A DNA stretch of 64,000 bases from Ruminiclostridium papyrosolvens C7 (lineage in GTDB: Bacteria; Bacillota; Clostridia; Acetivibrionales; DSM-1351): contig NZ_ATAY01000098.1 of NCBI RefSeq assembly GCF_000421965.1, positions 62,001 through 126,000 on the forward strand, given 5' to 3'. Positions 17,513 through 27,500 of this stretch are shown here, in pieces; position 1 is the stretch's first letter, and each line of letters begins with the position of its first letter. A model generated the notes under the pieces. The model saw only the letters and a program-made list of their open reading frames with translations, had not been told where the DNA came from and made no database searches. The position numbers were made by a program, and so were the translations under genes.

Positions 17513-19414
17513 ATGAACTTTTTGGGTACATGGATGCTACGATTTGCTTTTACATGTGGTCTTATATCGTTCTTGCTCATTACCTTTAAAAATGAAAAAG
17601 AGGAAAGTAAAAATCTTGGAATACTAGCAGGTATAGTTGCAAGCTTTGGAGTTCTGATATCTTCAATTCTTTTATTTTATTCCCTTGTAAGTGGGAACTA
17701 TTCAGTTGAATATGTATATCATAATACAGAGAAATCACTTCCGTTAATATATAAAATTTCGGCATTCTGGTCGGGCAGTTCAGGTTCAATGCTTTTTTGG
17801 ACTTCTGTTTTAGCTGTTCTTCTTATAATTGTCTATTTTAGAAATAAGGAAGAAAGTTCAACGAAAACTATAAGTGGTGTTTTATTATTTGTTATGACAC
17901 TTTTTATGTTTGTTGTAACATTTATAAAAAACCCATTTAAACTGGTATCAGAACAAAGTGATGGGTTTGGCCTTAATCCAGCGCTCCAAAGTCTAGGTAT
18001 GGTCTTTCATCCACCTGTTATAATTATCGCATTTTCTTTTTTCTTCATAGCTTTTGGATATCAATTATTTGACATCAGAAAAAACACTGAAGAGCACGTA
18101 AATATTACATGGAAATGGGCAATGTGGGGTTGGATACTTCTTACCTTCGGAATTGTTACCGGCGGCATATGGGCATATACCGAGCTTGGATGGGGAGGTT
18201 ACTGGGCATGGGATCCAATAGAAAATTCATCTCTGGTTAACTGGTTATTTGCAACGGCTTTTCTCCATGGCTTGCGAAGCAAAGGTAATAACAATAAAAG
18301 AAGGAATTTTGTTTTGATATTTTTAACTGCATTTACCATACTTGTTGGGACATACATTGCAAGAAGCGGTTTATTGGAATCGGTACATGCATATAGCAGC
18401 CGTGGTGTCACAGTGGTTTTCGGTGTAGTATTACTGGTACTCGTACTGCTTTTCATTTTCTATTACTTCAAAATTAAAAGATTACATACAGAAGACATAA
18501 TAAATAAACCTGATGAAACAGCCTTTAAAAAAACATTCCTTAATATAATTAAGCCTTGCAATCTGTTTTCTACAATAAGTATTATAACAGCTGTTTTAAT
18601 TTTCGGTGGTACTACATTCCCCTTGTACGGGGGACTCTTTCTCAAAGATGTATCGGCTACCCCCATAAGTTTTTATGAATATGTTTTTGGGATATTTGGT
18701 TTACTGGTACTTTTATTTCTTGCAATTAATCCAAGCCTTTTTATAAGGAAAGTTCTTCTGATTCCCGGCGCTGTAAGTGGATTAACAGTATTGGGTCTAA
18801 TGCTATTTCTTTCTGATTATGGCTGTCTTACAAAATTGTCTCTATCCGTTTGTGCAATGCTGGCAGTAAATTTGGTTATAGAACTTGTAATAAATTATAA
18901 AAAGCATATTTCCAATCCGAAACGAGTGGCAGTTTTATTACTACATGCTCCACTTATAATAATGGCAGTGGGATTTGCAGGGTCCATGGGCATGCCTTTG
19001 AATACTGATAAAACTCTGGAAAAAGGCAATACCATGGTTGTTGGAGAATATGAAGTAAAATACAGAAACCTCTATTGGAAAGAGGAAACCGGAAAAACTA
19101 CAGCTGTTTCTGTTTTAGGCGTTAACGGTCCTAAGGGAAAATTCCAATTGAAACCCGAACTTTCATATTATCAGAAAATGAAAACGTCTCACTCTAGAGC
19201 AGTAATAAAATCAGGATTGAAAGAAGATTTGTACATAATTTTTGAAGGGATAGACGAAAAAGATAATATATCACTAAAAGTTAAGGTAGTAAAGTGGGTT
19301 AACCTTGTATGGATAGGAAGTATTTTATTGGTTGTATGCACAATTCTGTACTATTTTTCTGAAAATAAAAAAACAAAGATAGTAATAAAAAATAATTTAG
19401 AACAGGAGGTTTAA
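17513..19414 (+). CDS. ccmF: Cytochrome c haem lyase CcmF
   Basis: A 633-residue membrane protein with about 14 hydrophobic segments. The haem-handling WWD motif WGGYWAWDP is at residues 227-235, and the C-terminal region has the CcmF pattern in which a YYQKMKTSHSRA periplasmic loop precedes the last helix. CcmF attaches haem to CXXCH motifs of exported apocytochromes. The stop is 2 bp from the start of the next gene, whose protein carries two CXXCH motifs. No other ccm gene is in the window. System I components are uncommon in clostridia, which usually lack c-type cytochromes. GGGGGA precedes the start. Confidence 0.9.
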   Translation: MNFLGTWMLRFAFTCGLISFLLITFKNEKEESKNLGILAGIVASFGVLISSILLFYSLVSGNYSVEYVYHNTEKSLPLIYKISAFWSGSSGSMLFWTSVLAVLLIIVYFRNKEESSTKTISGVLLFVMTLFMFVVTFIKNPFKLVSEQSDGFGLNPALQSLGMVFHPPVIIIAFSFFFIAFGYQLFDIRKNTEEHVNITWKWAMWGWILLTFGIVTGGIWAYTELGWGGYWAWDPIENSSLVNWLFATAFLHGLRSKGNNNKRRNFVLIFLTAFTILVGTYIARSGLLESVHAYSSRGVTVVFGVVLLVLVLLFIFYYFKIKRLHTEDIINKPDETAFKKTFLNIIKPCNLFSTISIITAVLIFGGTTFPLYGGLFLKDVSATPISFYEYVFGIFGLLVLLFLAINPSLFIRKVLLIPGAVSGLTVLGLMLFLSDYGCLTKLSLSVCAMLAVNLVIELVINYKKHISNPKRVAVLLLHAPLIIMAVGFAGSMGMPLNTDKTLEKGNTMVVGEYEVKYRNLYWKEETGKTTAVSVLGVNGPKGKFQLKPELSYYQKMKTSHSRAVIKSGLKEDLYIIFEGIDEKDNISLKVKVVKWVNLVWIGSILLVVCTILYYFSENKKTKIVIKNNLEQEV

Positions 19415-19416
19415 AA

Positions 19417-21531
19417 ATGACAAAGGTATCAAAACTATCTCACAAGATTATTGTCGTTATGTTAATAACCGCAATTTTAATGGTTACTCAGATTTCTGTT
19501 GTATTGTCGGGAAATGTTGATCTTACAACGTCAGAGTTTAACTTTGACAAAATCGTTTTTACCAAACATCAGCCATATTCAGGTGTTGAAAACCATATGA
19601 TTGATGGCAACTTTGGATTTACAGCAGTAAAAGGCGGAGGATTGTATATTCTGAATAATGCCTTTTCTGGCAATCCGACTGTAACCGATGTTTTGCAGAA
19701 TTCTGTCTGCAAAAACGGACGTTACGCAGGGAAGAAGCTTACAGGAGGAGCCTTCTATTCCTTTGATCTGAGTTACGACGCGAAACAGATTGTATTCGCC
19801 TACACAGATGCACAAAATTCCTACGGTGTTTGGAATGAAAACACTACCTACCACATTTTCAAGGTAAATGTGGATGGGACAAATCTTACACAGCTGACTG
19901 ATGGAAGTGTAAATGATTTTGATCCTCGCTGGCTTCCGGATGGAAGGATTGTATTTATATCAGAAAGAAGAGGCGGATATGGACGTTGCCACCAGCGTAC
20001 AGTTCCCACCTTTAATCTACATACAATGAATGCAGATGGAAGCAATATCAGATGCATAAGTTACCATGAAACTAATGAATGGAGTCCATGTGTAGATAAC
20101 AACGGCATGATTGTATACACCCGTTGGGACTACGTGGACAGAGGTGCCACTCATCCTCATTCTGCATGGATAACCACTCCGGATGGCCTTGATGCGAGAG
20201 CTATTACGTTAAATTACCCAAACTCGGGCGCCGAATGGTGGAAAAATGTCCCTATGATGCAGAATTCGTTAAGGGCGATACCAAATTCGAATAAATATGT
20301 TGCAACAGCCGCTCCTCATCATGCTCAAAACTATGGACCGCTTATTGTAATTGATCCAGATGTTGAAGATGATGATAATCTTTCCACGATTACAAAAATT
20401 ACACCTGATGCAATGTATCCAGAAACCGAAACCGGTACCACAACCGATCAAAAATATGGAACTCCATATCCTTTAAGTGAAGACTATTTTCTATGTATAT
20501 ATGATCCAAATGCCAACAGTGATGGCGCAAACAAGCGATATGGCATATATGCAATAGATACAAAAGGAAACAAGACAATGCTTTATAGCGATCCTAATAT
20601 TTCCTGCTACAGTCCGATACCATTAAGGCCACGTACTGTGCCCAATAGTATTCCGGGCTCTGCCATACCAACGGGACAAGCTCCAGATGGAGTTGTATCT
20701 ATAATGAATATTTATGATACGCTACTTCCATTCCCGTCGGGGACAAAGATTAAAGAACTGCGTATATGGCAGGTCTATCCAAAGACTACTCCACTTGCAA
20801 CAGACCCCATAGTAAGCTACGAAGGAACTGAAAGTTCATGGGCCGGAAGAAATACCAGAGGACTCTTAGGTTCAGTACCTGTTGAAGAAGATGGAAGTGC
20901 ATCCTTCTATTTGGCACCCGGAAAACCTGTTTTTTTCCAGGCTATTGATCAGGATGGAACTGCTGTTCAGACTATGAGATCTGATACCTTCCTTATTCCC
21001 GGACAAAACCGGCTGTTATGTGAGGGCTGCCACGAACCTGCCCGCAAGGCAGCAGAGAATCCTGAAAGTGTTCCCCTTGCATTAAGAAGGGCTCCTTCAA
21101 CAATTACACCTGATGCATCAGAAGGAGCAAGACCAATGAGTTTTCCAAGGCTTATTCAGCCTATCTTGGATAAAAAATGTATATCATGTCACAATGGCTC
21201 TCAGGTGCCTGACCTTAGAAAAGGAAACTTAGATTCCCAGACAAAATGGTTTAGTTCATATAAAAATTTGAAGCCATATGTTGCACTATTTGATGTAATG
21301 TATGCGGGTGCTAGCTGGGATCATGTATACCCACGAACCGAGCCAGGCAAGTTTGGTTCTAGGGCATCAAAGCTATATCAAAAGCTGAAGACAGGGCATG
21401 GTAATCTTACCCAAAGTGAGCTTCACTCATTTACAATTTGGATGGATTCAGGAATTGCTCCATTCTTCGGAGACTACAAGAATACAGATGCACAGTTAAG
21501 AGGAGAGCAGGTCGAGCCATCTCTGAATTAA
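19417..21531 (+). CDS. Secreted TolB-like beta-propeller protein with two c-haem motifs
   Basis: A 704-residue protein with an N-terminal signal sequence (hydrophobic residues 12-30). TolB/propeller-type repeats occupy about 90-450 (HIFKVNVDGTNLTQLTD, LHTMNADGSNIR). Two haem-binding motifs follow: CEGCH at 535-539 and CISCH at 588-592. The layout resembles proteins related to the hydrazine synthase alpha subunit, found widely in bacteria without anammox. Substrate and reaction are unknown. It is translated right after ccmF (GGAGGT, 2-bp gap) and before the dockerin cytochrome. It has no dockerin, so it may stay free, bind the cell surface or partner with the next protein. Confidence 0.72.
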   Translation: MTKVSKLSHKIIVVMLITAILMVTQISVVLSGNVDLTTSEFNFDKIVFTKHQPYSGVENHMIDGNFGFTAVKGGGLYILNNAFSGNPTVTDVLQNSVCKNGRYAGKKLTGGAFYSFDLSYDAKQIVFAYTDAQNSYGVWNENTTYHIFKVNVDGTNLTQLTDGSVNDFDPRWLPDGRIVFISERRGGYGRCHQRTVPTFNLHTMNADGSNIRCISYHETNEWSPCVDNNGMIVYTRWDYVDRGATHPHSAWITTPDGLDARAITLNYPNSGAEWWKNVPMMQNSLRAIPNSNKYVATAAPHHAQNYGPLIVIDPDVEDDDNLSTITKITPDAMYPETETGTTTDQKYGTPYPLSEDYFLCIYDPNANSDGANKRYGIYAIDTKGNKTMLYSDPNISCYSPIPLRPRTVPNSIPGSAIPTGQAPDGVVSIMNIYDTLLPFPSGTKIKELRIWQVYPKTTPLATDPIVSYEGTESSWAGRNTRGLLGSVPVEEDGSASFYLAPGKPVFFQAIDQDGTAVQTMRSDTFLIPGQNRLLCEGCHEPARKAAENPESVPLALRRAPSTITPDASEGARPMSFPRLIQPILDKKCISCHNGSQVPDLRKGNLDSQTKWFSSYKNLKPYVALFDVMYAGASWDHVYPRTEPGKFGSRASKLYQKLKTGHGNLTQSELHSFTIWMDSGIAPFFGDYKNTDAQLRGEQVEPSLN

Positions 21532-21571
21532 ATACATTGGCTAAAAATAATAATGGATGGGAGTGTTAAAA

Positions 21572-24184
21572 ATGAATCGGGTTACAAATAAAAAACTAAT
21601 TCCCATGATTCTTTGCATAGCGATAGTCATTACTATAGTAAGCTTCCTTTTCCCGGAAAGTAATATTGGGTATTCAGCTGATAATTCATATTTTTCACCT
21701 TTTGATACTGCATATTCTCCTGATGGCAGCTTGATTGCGGTATCGGATTCAACTAAAGCACAGATGGAAATATTGAAGGCATCCGATGGTGAAGTTCAAA
21801 AGGTTATACAATTGGATGGACAGCCTAAAGCCCTTGCATGGAACGGAAATCTAAATATATATGTTTGTGAGTACGGAGCAGGAACTGTTGCCGAAGTAAA
21901 TCCTGCTTCAGGAGAAGTAACAAGAAGGTTTGCAACAGGTTCGAAACCTCTTGGAGTAAAAGTAGTAGACGATAAACTTGTTGTATCTGATTATGGCTTA
22001 AAAAAAGTATCTGTTGTTGATTTGTCCTCCGGTGATGTTGAAAAAGATATTACCGTTAAAGATTATCCATACTTGATGGATAGTACTGTCGATGGCAAAT
22101 ATGCAATAGTCGGACACGCATTGCCATCAGGAAATGCCTCTGAAGCCAAGTATGCTGCATCAGTTACCTTTATTGACATGAACACCTATAGTGAAGTTGC
22201 AAATATAGCTCTTCCGCAGGGTTCATCAAATGTAAGGGGAATTAAATGTTCGCCCGATGGCAAGTGGGCGTACGTTCTTCACACATTTGGAAAAACCTCC
22301 CTCCCTACTACCCAAATTACTAGAGGGTGGACAATGACAAATGCTGTTACAATAATTGATATTGCAAATAAAAACATATATACCACATTCTTATTGGACA
22401 GAATGATGGAAGGAGCAGCAGACCCATGGGGACTGGCAATATCAGCAGACAGTAAAACCATGTGGGTTAGTGTGTCAGGAACTCATCAGGTGCTGAGAGT
22501 TGATTTAAATGGTCTTCATCAGCTTTTAACCGGGAATTTGAACGGCGGTGACAGTTCTCAAATTGATTCAAACTCTTATTATAAGGTTGTAAACAGGAAT
22601 AGTGGAAAAGCAGTTGATGTTCCGGGCGGTAATTCTGCAAACAACACACAACTGGTACAATGGGATGATGTTGGCAATAATAATCAGCAATATAAGTTAG
22701 TCGCTGATACTGATGGATATTATACCATTATCAATAGAGGAACAAACAAAGCACTGGACAATGCAGGTGCTACCGCCGATAATTCAGCTGTAGTTGAATG
22801 GGATGTGACTTCTTCCAATAATCAAAAATGGAAATTGATTGATACAGGGGACGGTTACTACAAGCTTCAGGTGAAATCCAGCCAGAAATATATGGATGTA
22901 AGTGGTGCTTCGGTTGCCAGCAATGCCGGTATAGTAACAAACAGCAGCAGCACAAGCTTGAGCCAGCAATGGAAAATATCAAAAGCCGGTACAGGAACTT
23001 CGTCAAGCAATTATTCCTTATTATTCCGTTCAAAATCAGGATTTGACAAACCATATTCAGATATATGGTTACAAATCAAAGCCGATCCCACAAAAAAAAG
23101 TGAGCTTAAATACGACCTTGGAGCATTATGGGGAGCAGGTCTGCTAAAAGAGATAGAGTTACCCGGTCAGGGGCCAAGGGGTATATCATTATCACCGGAT
23201 GGTAAAACGGTAGCCGTAGGTGCATATTTTGCAGGAGAAGTATATCTTATAGATACCTTTGGGAGTGTATTGAAAAGCACAGCAAAACTCGGTATTCAAC
23301 CCCAAGAAAGCCAGATTAGAAGTGGTGAACGTATATTCTACGATGCGTCAACCACCACACAAAAATGGCTTAGCTGTGCTTCCTGCCATCCTGATGGCAG
23401 AGCCGACGGACTTAATTGGGATATGCCGAATGACGGTATCGGCAATACTAAAAACACTAAATCAATGTTATATGTTTTTGACACACCTCCTGCTATGTGG
23501 CGTGGGGTAAGGGATGACGCCCATGTTGGCATAAAAGCAGGTTTCAAATACATAAAGTTTAAAGAGCCAACTCAACAAGAACTTGATGATGTAGCTGCTT
23601 ATATCAAGAGCCTCTCTGAAGAGCCTGACCCATACTCAAATGAGAGTACGATGACAGCAGATGCTGTTGCCGGGAAAGCAATTTTTGAAAGTCCGGAAGC
23701 AAAATGTTCATATTGCCATTCAGGAGCACTGTATACAGATTTGAAAGCTCACGATGTAGGTACAAAGGATATTCTTGATCCTGATGGATTGTATTATACC
23801 CCAACACTTAAGGAGTTGTGGAGGACTGCTCCATATCTTCATGATGGTTCTGCTGCAACAATCCATGATGTACTGACAACGAAGAATGCAAATGACAAAC
23901 ATGGATATACATCACAGCTTACTGCTGAGCAACTCTCCCAGTTGGAGGCATACATACTTGAGATAGGTAGTAACCCTGCTCAAACATTACAAAAAGGTGA
24001 TGTAAATGGGGATGGAGATGTTAATGCAATTGATTTGGCCTTTATGAAAAAGTACTTGATGGGAGAACTTAATTTGCCGGACGAACAGCTAAAAGCTGCT
24101 GATGTTGATGATAATGGAGAAATCAATGCCATTGATTTTGCCATTTTGAAACAAGTAGTACTTGGACTTAGAACTGGTTTTTAA
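21572..24184 (+). CDS. Cellulosomal beta-propeller/ricin-lectin/dihaem peroxidase-like cytochrome with dockerin
   Basis: An 870-residue secreted protein. Domains in order: signal peptide (about 1-35); YVTN-type beta-propeller (about 40-325) that resumes after an insert; ricin-B/CBM13-like lectin (about 335-480, with the repeated NNQ.W/Y pattern); a MauG/cytochrome c peroxidase-like domain with CASCH at 602-606, CSYCH at 712-716 and PYLHDGSAATIHDV; and a type I dockerin from about 807 with two Ca-binding repeats (GDVNGDGDVNAIDLAFMKKY and DVDDNGEINAIDFAILKQ). The dockerin implies attachment to a cellulosome scaffoldin. The start at 21572 has GGGAG 8 nt upstream. No terminator is seen except the palindromic element that follows. 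The reaction is unknown. Confidence 0.88.
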   Translation: MNRVTNKKLIPMILCIAIVITIVSFLFPESNIGYSADNSYFSPFDTAYSPDGSLIAVSDSTKAQMEILKASDGEVQKVIQLDGQPKALAWNGNLNIYVCEYGAGTVAEVNPASGEVTRRFATGSKPLGVKVVDDKLVVSDYGLKKVSVVDLSSGDVEKDITVKDYPYLMDSTVDGKYAIVGHALPSGNASEAKYAASVTFIDMNTYSEVANIALPQGSSNVRGIKCSPDGKWAYVLHTFGKTSLPTTQITRGWTMTNAVTIIDIANKNIYTTFLLDRMMEGAADPWGLAISADSKTMWVSVSGTHQVLRVDLNGLHQLLTGNLNGGDSSQIDSNSYYKVVNRNSGKAVDVPGGNSANNTQLVQWDDVGNNNQQYKLVADTDGYYTIINRGTNKALDNAGATADNSAVVEWDVTSSNNQKWKLIDTGDGYYKLQVKSSQKYMDVSGASVASNAGIVTNSSSTSLSQQWKISKAGTGTSSSNYSLLFRSKSGFDKPYSDIWLQIKADPTKKSELKYDLGALWGAGLLKEIELPGQGPRGISLSPDGKTVAVGAYFAGEVYLIDTFGSVLKSTAKLGIQPQESQIRSGERIFYDASTTTQKWLSCASCHPDGRADGLNWDMPNDGIGNTKNTKSMLYVFDTPPAMWRGVRDDAHVGIKAGFKYIKFKEPTQQELDDVAAYIKSLSEEPDPYSNESTMTADAVAGKAIFESPEAKCSYCHSGALYTDLKAHDVGTKDILDPDGLYYTPTLKELWRTAPYLHDGSAATIHDVLTTKNANDKHGYTSQLTAEQLSQLEAYILEIGSNPAQTLQKGDVNGDGDVNAIDLAFMKKYLMGELNLPDEQLKAADVDDNGEINAIDFAILKQVVLGLRTGF

Positions 24185-24197
24185 ATATTGTATCAAT

Positions 24198-24508
24198 CAA
24201 GGGGCTGTTGCAAAACTGAAAGTTTGAGTTTTAACACCTGTACTCCCGTATAAAATTGTATCAATGATTGCTTCCAAGATATTTGCAAGTGTTTCTAGCG
24301 GCTCATCATAGGATATTTTACCGTCGCTCACATTCATCGTCCATGATTCATGGTTTCGCTAAAACCTACCTCGTGATAGGTTTTCCGGTAAAATATCCAT
24401 GTTCGCCGACAAACATCTGCAAATATCTTTAACTAAGCTTCCATTGATACAATGTATACTCACTTACAGGCTAGAAAAGATAAAAACTAATTTTGCAACA
24501 ACCTCTTA
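24198..24508. mobile_element. Palindromic MITE-like element with terminal inverted repeats
   Basis: An 18-bp terminal repeat (24198-24215 and 24491-24508, 15 matches) encloses a long imperfect palindrome. GGATATTTTACCG (from 24311) pairs with CGGTAAAATATCC (ending 24398), and flanking arms such as AAGATATTTGCA / TGCAAATATCTT also pair. The ends, GGGGCTGTTGCAAAA-like, resemble those of IS1182-type transposons. No transposase is encoded, so this is a non-autonomous element. A second, partial copy is at 50750-50925 in inverted orientation. It covers the whole gap between the dockerin cytochrome and the next gene. Confidence 0.75.
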
Positions 24509-24519
24509 TATTAGCATAT

Positions 24520-27500
24520 CTATTTTGTAGGATAAGGTAATTCTGCAATATCACCCAGCAGGTATTTCTTGAATACGGCTAAATCAATGGCATCGATTGC
24601 GCCGTCACTATTGAGATCCGCCACTGCAGGGTCAATTTGTACTGGTAAATTAGTAGGAATTCCAAGCATATACATTTTCATCAGTGCATAGTCGGTTGCA
24701 TCTACACTGGCATCCCCATTAAGATCTCCGGCCTTTACAGATACGCCAGTAAATTTGAACCAGTTTAAATTGAATAAGTATCCGCTTCCTCCTGTAAACT
24801 TCAGGTATACGTCATGTTTTCCGCTAACACCGCTGATACTACATGATGCATCTACATAAGTTTGCCAATCTCCGTTTCCGGCAATGGGACAAGTTCCTAT
24901 CAAAGTACCGTTAATGCTATCGAGATGAATTTCAATATTTCCTCCACTGGAGTTACTCGCTACTCTGGCCTGAAATTTTTCCGCACCATTGCCAAAATCC
25001 ATATTACTGTAAACAGCATAATCCCCATTTTCGATGTACCCAACATCCTCTCCGCCCTCAGAACAGGTTTCCGTTTGAACTCCCGATTGGTTGTTAAAGC
25101 TTTCTGCTTCAATCTGTGTAAAAGCCGACCTCAGTTCAGGGTCAGGTATCACAGCTCCACCTGTTATTTCCGGTCTTTCGTTCCAGACGGAGCTTTCTCC
25201 GTTTTCATTTACTGCCGTTACAGCAAAGTAATACTTTGTTCCGCTGGTAAGTTCTGAAACGGTGTATGGGCTTGCAGTAACACCTTTTATTGTATTGGTG
25301 TACACGCCGGGTTCCGTTCCGTATTTGATATTATATGAAGTTGCCCCTTTGGAAAGCCTGAACCAAAGCCTTACACTGTTGTTACCGGGCTGGTGGGAAT
25401 ATAATAATGGCGGGCATGGTTTGTTTTCTGTTGTGAATGACCATATACCACTGGAAGAGGCTGTGGAGTATGTCAGATTTTTTGAATATGCTGTAACTCT
25501 CCAGTAATACTTGGTATCAGGACTCAAAAGGTTCGGTTCTACGGTATATTTGTTGTAGATCATCCGATCCCTCAGGATTATGGGGTTAGACATGTCTGCA
25601 TTTGCAGATACCTCAAGCTTGTAGAAGAATGCGTTCCTTGAAGGTGTCCATGAAAGCACCGCCCTGTTTGAAACCCCCATTGTTCCGTTTGTAGGAGCGG
25701 ATAGGCTAAAGCTTGTAGGCGAATTTCCTGCAGCCTTTGTAGTAAAATACTGTGTAGGCCCATTTATTGGTCTCTCCCCATTTGCATTAACAGCATATAC
25801 CTTCCAATAATATGTAGTATTGTTCTCCAATGCTGTGGTAGGAGTAAAAGTTGATGCCGTGTTGGAGCCGAACTCATTTGTACCTGTTATAGTAGTAATC
25901 CCTGACTTATTGATTACCGGGGATGAAAGGTCGCTGTTTTTGGAAACTACCAAACGATAAGAGGTTGCGTTATAAGCTCTTGACCACAGGAATTTTGGTG
26001 TAACTGATTCATTGGGTGCATTCCGTGATGGAAGATAAGGTCCAAATTGTCCGGGTACACCGGCATTTGCACCGGCTATAAACGAATACACCGCATCGTT
26101 TGAAACCGTCCGACTTCCACTGGAGTTTACGGCAGTAACATTCCAGTAATATTTTTGGCCTTCTGTCAAAGGTGTTGCAACCGTGTAGCTTGTATCAGTA
26201 ATGCCTGCCTGGTTGATGACAGGGTCGGACAAATCCTTGTTTACAAATACTTTCACCGTATAACTTGTAGCACCTTGTGCTGCCGACCAGGTAAGTGTCG
26301 GTGCTACTGTAGTAACTTCCCCGTCATCAGGAGTCATTGGGTGGAAGAAGTTCGGAGCAGAATCAATCTTTTTCAAAACAACTAGCCATGAGTCATTAGC
26401 TGCCGCATTGTTTATTGAAAAGCTTATATTGGAAGTTGACGAAGGGGTAATGCTGGATTGGTACGTCAAACCGTTATTTTCACTTGAAGTGATCTTGTAA
26501 AGGTCTATCCTAACATTCTGCCCGCTGAAAGGCTGGTTGTTCAGATTTACATTAATGGTTCCTGCAGTTCCACTCTTTGCAATGATAACCTTGCATTCAT
26601 CAGTATCTCTGCTGGCACAAGCGGTAAAGTCATCCCCTGTACTTGTTGAAACTCCTACATACTGTCCCGACAATTGAGAAAACATATAGTATACCCACCA
26701 TATGGGCGTCCTCACAGCTCCATTTTGTTGGCTGTTTCTTACAGTTGTTGTCAATATATCGCTCATACCATTCCAATTGCCTGATTTGATACAACCCTTA
26801 ATATTTTGGGTGATGCCTGACCGTATTACATTGGCCATACTTCGTGTCCAATCAATCGTTGACGTTGACCAAGAGTTGTTTTCCTCCCATACCACATACT
26901 TGCCGTTGGTTTCAGGATATTTTGTCTGAAGGCTGACAATCGGGTCTTTCCATTTATTTGTCTGGGTATAGGAGGCAAATGTGCTACCTTCCCAGTATTC
27001 ATGCCAGCAAGGCCCTTCCAAATCCATTTGGTTTTGGCTTGAAAACGGGATGTAAAAATCCGCTATTCCTGAATAGCCCACTGCACCGGGGCCTACTATA
27101 GGTATATAGTCGGGATAAACTTCCCTCACTGCTTCCCAGTTACCCTTGAAAGTCTCTTCACGCCCAGTCCAGTACTCATTTGTAAGGTCTGCAAAGTCGG
27201 GCGTTGCTCCATTATCCTTTAAATACTGGAGCACGTCTTTCACATACTGCTTAAACCAAGCCTGATTGGTAGGGGCACCGCCACCGGGAGCGCCATTCGG
27301 CGCTGTCCACGACGGGTTAAGTCCCAGAAGGAAGTACCACTTCAATCCATTTGCCTTTGCCCTTTGATATGCTTCCAAGCACCTCTGGAGCTGACTGTCT
27401 TCGTTATTAAAGCATGTACTGTCCAAATCACCTACTCCCTGAAAGGTCTGGACTGGGATAGTCTCTCGGTTAAGAATCGGTCCGAGCATTTTCATCCTGC

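Noticed and set aside
24300..24400. CRISPR-like repeats
   Set aside because: The repeated segments are inverted arms of one palindrome rather than regularly spaced direct repeats.
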